NCBI GenBank assembly: GCA_023422835.1
Contig: JAFAGI010000025.1
Span: 62,001 to 126,000, forward strand
Direction: 5' to 3'
Source: Bacteroidota bacterium
Lineage (GTDB): Bacteria > Bacteroidota > Bacteroidia > Chitinophagales > Chitinophagaceae
Length of the DNA: 64,000 nt
Both the position numbers and the translations under genes were made by a program. Shown in pieces: positions 62,905 through 64,000 of the stretch. Each line of letters opens with the position of its first letter. Within the stretch, counting starts at the first letter, position 1. The notes below the pieces were generated by a model. That model was not told the origin of the DNA and did not search any database. It was given only the letters and a program-made list of their open reading frames with translations.

Positions 62905-62916
62905 TTAGTTAACTAA
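62905..62916. promoter_or_regulatory. Palindrome TTAGTTAACTAA upstream of the ROK gene
   Basis: A perfect 12-base palindrome 64 bases before the ROK start. TTAGTT..AACTAA is the core of ROK/XylR operators in Bacillus, so an autoregulatory site is plausible; a related inverted repeat lies at 20147-20163. Confidence 0.4.
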
Positions 62917-62996
62917 TAAACTATAAAAAAAATTTTTTTAACTATACATCGAATATTATTTTACACAATAAATAATGGAAATTCATTGAGAATCAG

Positions 62997-63014
62997 TAAG
63001 AACGACTGTTCTTA
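62997..63014. promoter_or_regulatory. Inverted repeat TAAGAAC-GACT-GTTCTTA
   Basis: A perfect seven-base inverted repeat with a four-base centre, 65 bases upstream of the serine ammonia-lyase start in the divergent gap. It could be an operator for either flanking gene or a small hairpin; nothing decides between these. The rest of 62842-63078 is AT-rich with no other feature. Confidence 0.35.
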
Positions 63015-63078
63015 TACTTAAAACACGCCTTAATGCTTTTAAAGATTTATTGCTATATTAGCTGTATAAAAAAGTTTT

Positions 63079-64000
63079 ATGCCCCACGAAGCTATTTCGG
63101 CGTTTGATATCTTTAAAATAGGAATAGGCCCGTCCAGTTCCCACACGCTGGGGCCCTGGAAAGCGGCTATGAAGTTTATAGATGGTGTGAAAGAAAAATA
63201 TACTTTATCTGCCGTAAATAAATTGCAGGTATTGCTGTATGGCTCGCTGGCTAAAACGGGTAAAGGCCATGGCACTGACCTGGCTGTAAAAATGGGCTTG
63301 CTGTATGAATGCCCAGAAACTACTCCTGTAGATGATATCTATACCAAAATGGAGCAGATTGAAAAAAGTCGCAAACTAAAGCTGGGTGGCGTGGCAGCAA
63401 TAGACTTCCATCCGAATGAAGATATTATTTTTCTGTATGAAGAAAGCTTGCCTTTTCACCCCAACGCCTTAAGCTTTCTGGTAACGCTGCAAAACGGGGA
63501 CTCGTTCAGCGAAACCTGGTACTCAACCGGTGGCGGTTTCGTGGTAAAGGAAGGCGACACCAACGATCTGAATAAAAATTTCTCGGAGCTGGCTTTCCCT
63601 ATAGATGACGCCAAAGATCTTTTATTCTGGTGCATCAAAACAGGTATGCCAATCTACAATATTGTATTGGAAAACGAACAAAGCTGGCGCAATGAAGAGG
63701 AAACAAAAAAAGGCATGCTGCACATTTGGGAAACCATGAAGTCATGTATTTACAGGGGCGTGCACCAGAAAGGAGAATTGCCTGGCGGGCTGCATGTAAA
63801 AAGACGTGCTTATGACCTCAATGAAAAACTGGTAGATAAAAGAGTATACACCTCTTTTGAAGAATGGATTACAATCATTAAAAATTCTTCCACGAATTTC
63901 CAGTCCATACTGGACTGGATCAGTTGCTTCGCTTTAGCGGTGAACGAGGAAAACGCTTCTTTCGGTCGCGTGGTTACAGCCCCTACGAACGGCGCAGCAG
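63079..64000 (+). CDS. sdaA: L-serine ammonia-lyase, 3' end cut by window edge
   Basis: Iron-sulfur L-serine dehydratase converting serine to pyruvate and ammonia in the cytosol. The first 307 codons are present. The N-terminal beta domain shows AISAFDIFKIGIGPSSSHTLGPWKAA (about 5-30), TGKGHGTDLAVKMGLL (about 61) and YSTGGGFVVKEG (about 147); the alpha domain begins near 265 and the window ends in the conserved VVTAPTNGAA. The cysteines that hold the 4Fe-4S cluster would lie beyond the edge. Divergent from the ROK gene. Confidence 0.94.
   Translation, partial: MPHEAISAFDIFKIGIGPSSSHTLGPWKAAMKFIDGVKEKYTLSAVNKLQVLLYGSLAKTGKGHGTDLAVKMGLLYECPETTPVDDIYTKMEQIEKSRKLKLGGVAAIDFHPNEDIIFLYEESLPFHPNALSFLVTLQNGDSFSETWYSTGGGFVVKEGDTNDLNKNFSELAFPIDDAKDLLFWCIKTGMPIYNIVLENEQSWRNEEETKKGMLHIWETMKSCIYRGVHQKGELPGGLHVKRRAYDLNEKLVDKRVYTSFEEWITIIKNSSTNFQSILDWISCFALAVNEENASFGRVVTAPTNGAA

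Noticed and set aside
1..64000. CRISPR arrays, rRNA genes, intact insertion sequences or prophage
   Set aside because: No regularly spaced direct repeats, no rRNA sequence and no transposase, integrase or phage protein could be found.

Overview
The window is chromosomal DNA of a Bacteroidota bacterium, most likely Chitinophagales/Chitinophagaceae-like. The evidence is three SusC/SusD-type outer-membrane pairs, several TAnnTTTG promoter boxes of the Bacteroidota type, DUF1501/DUF1800 and GIN-domain proteins, a bacterial geranylgeranylglyceryl-phosphate-type synthase and moderate-to-low GC. The genus cannot be fixed from the sequence. Both edges cut genes: a malic enzyme on the left and an L-serine ammonia-lyase on the right.

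Layout. 1-18 kb is mostly housekeeping: malic enzyme, a GIN-domain lipoprotein, pheS, a Crp/Fnr-type regulator, the DUF177-rpmF-plsX operon, a GH20 hexosaminidase with a DUF922 protein, a broken GNAT gene, atpG-scpB-purE, a GGGP-synthase homologue, a PQQ sugar dehydrogenase, an S4-domain protein, thrB, thrC and an aminopeptidase P. 18-34 kb is an apparently complete sialic acid acquisition and breakdown locus: a GxDLY/SGNH esterase, a divergent FCD-type GntR regulator, SusC/SusD, a double-SGNH sialate O-acetylesterase, a GH33 sialidase, NanA lyase, a NanM-like kelch mutarotase, an MFS importer and an AGE-type 2-epimerase. A decayed 5' piece of a second sialidase lies inside it. 34-40 kb (minus strand) is a TetR-TolC-HlyD-ABC2-ABC2 export system without an ATPase gene. 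40-50 kb holds DUF1501/DUF1800, tRNA-Ser with a decayed tandem copy, TatD, a GH29 fucosidase, a polysaccharide deacetylase, dxs, a HIT protein and an aldose 1-epimerase. 50-63 kb (minus strand) holds two SusC/SusD-type pairs and a ROK-family repressor, with no catabolic enzymes beside them.

How the sialic acid genes fit together. Esterases remove O-acetyl groups, the sialidase releases sialic acid, SusC/SusD bind and import across the outer membrane, the mutarotase equilibrates anomers, the MFS protein carries the sugar across the inner membrane, NanA splits it to ManNAc and pyruvate, and the epimerase makes GlcNAc. The amino-sugar kinase expected next is not in the window.

The most unusual signal is a dispersed family of six structured leader elements, five of the copies ending at or just before a start codon (PQQ sugar dehydrogenase, SGNH esterase, nanA, hlyD with two tandem copies, tolC). 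They share outer arms of the type CACATGRAATAACC, an inner small hairpin whose stem changes in a compensatory way in one copy, and a conserved A-rich tail running into ACACATG, where ATG is the start codon in four of the five genes. I do not recognise this as a described RNA family or mobile element.
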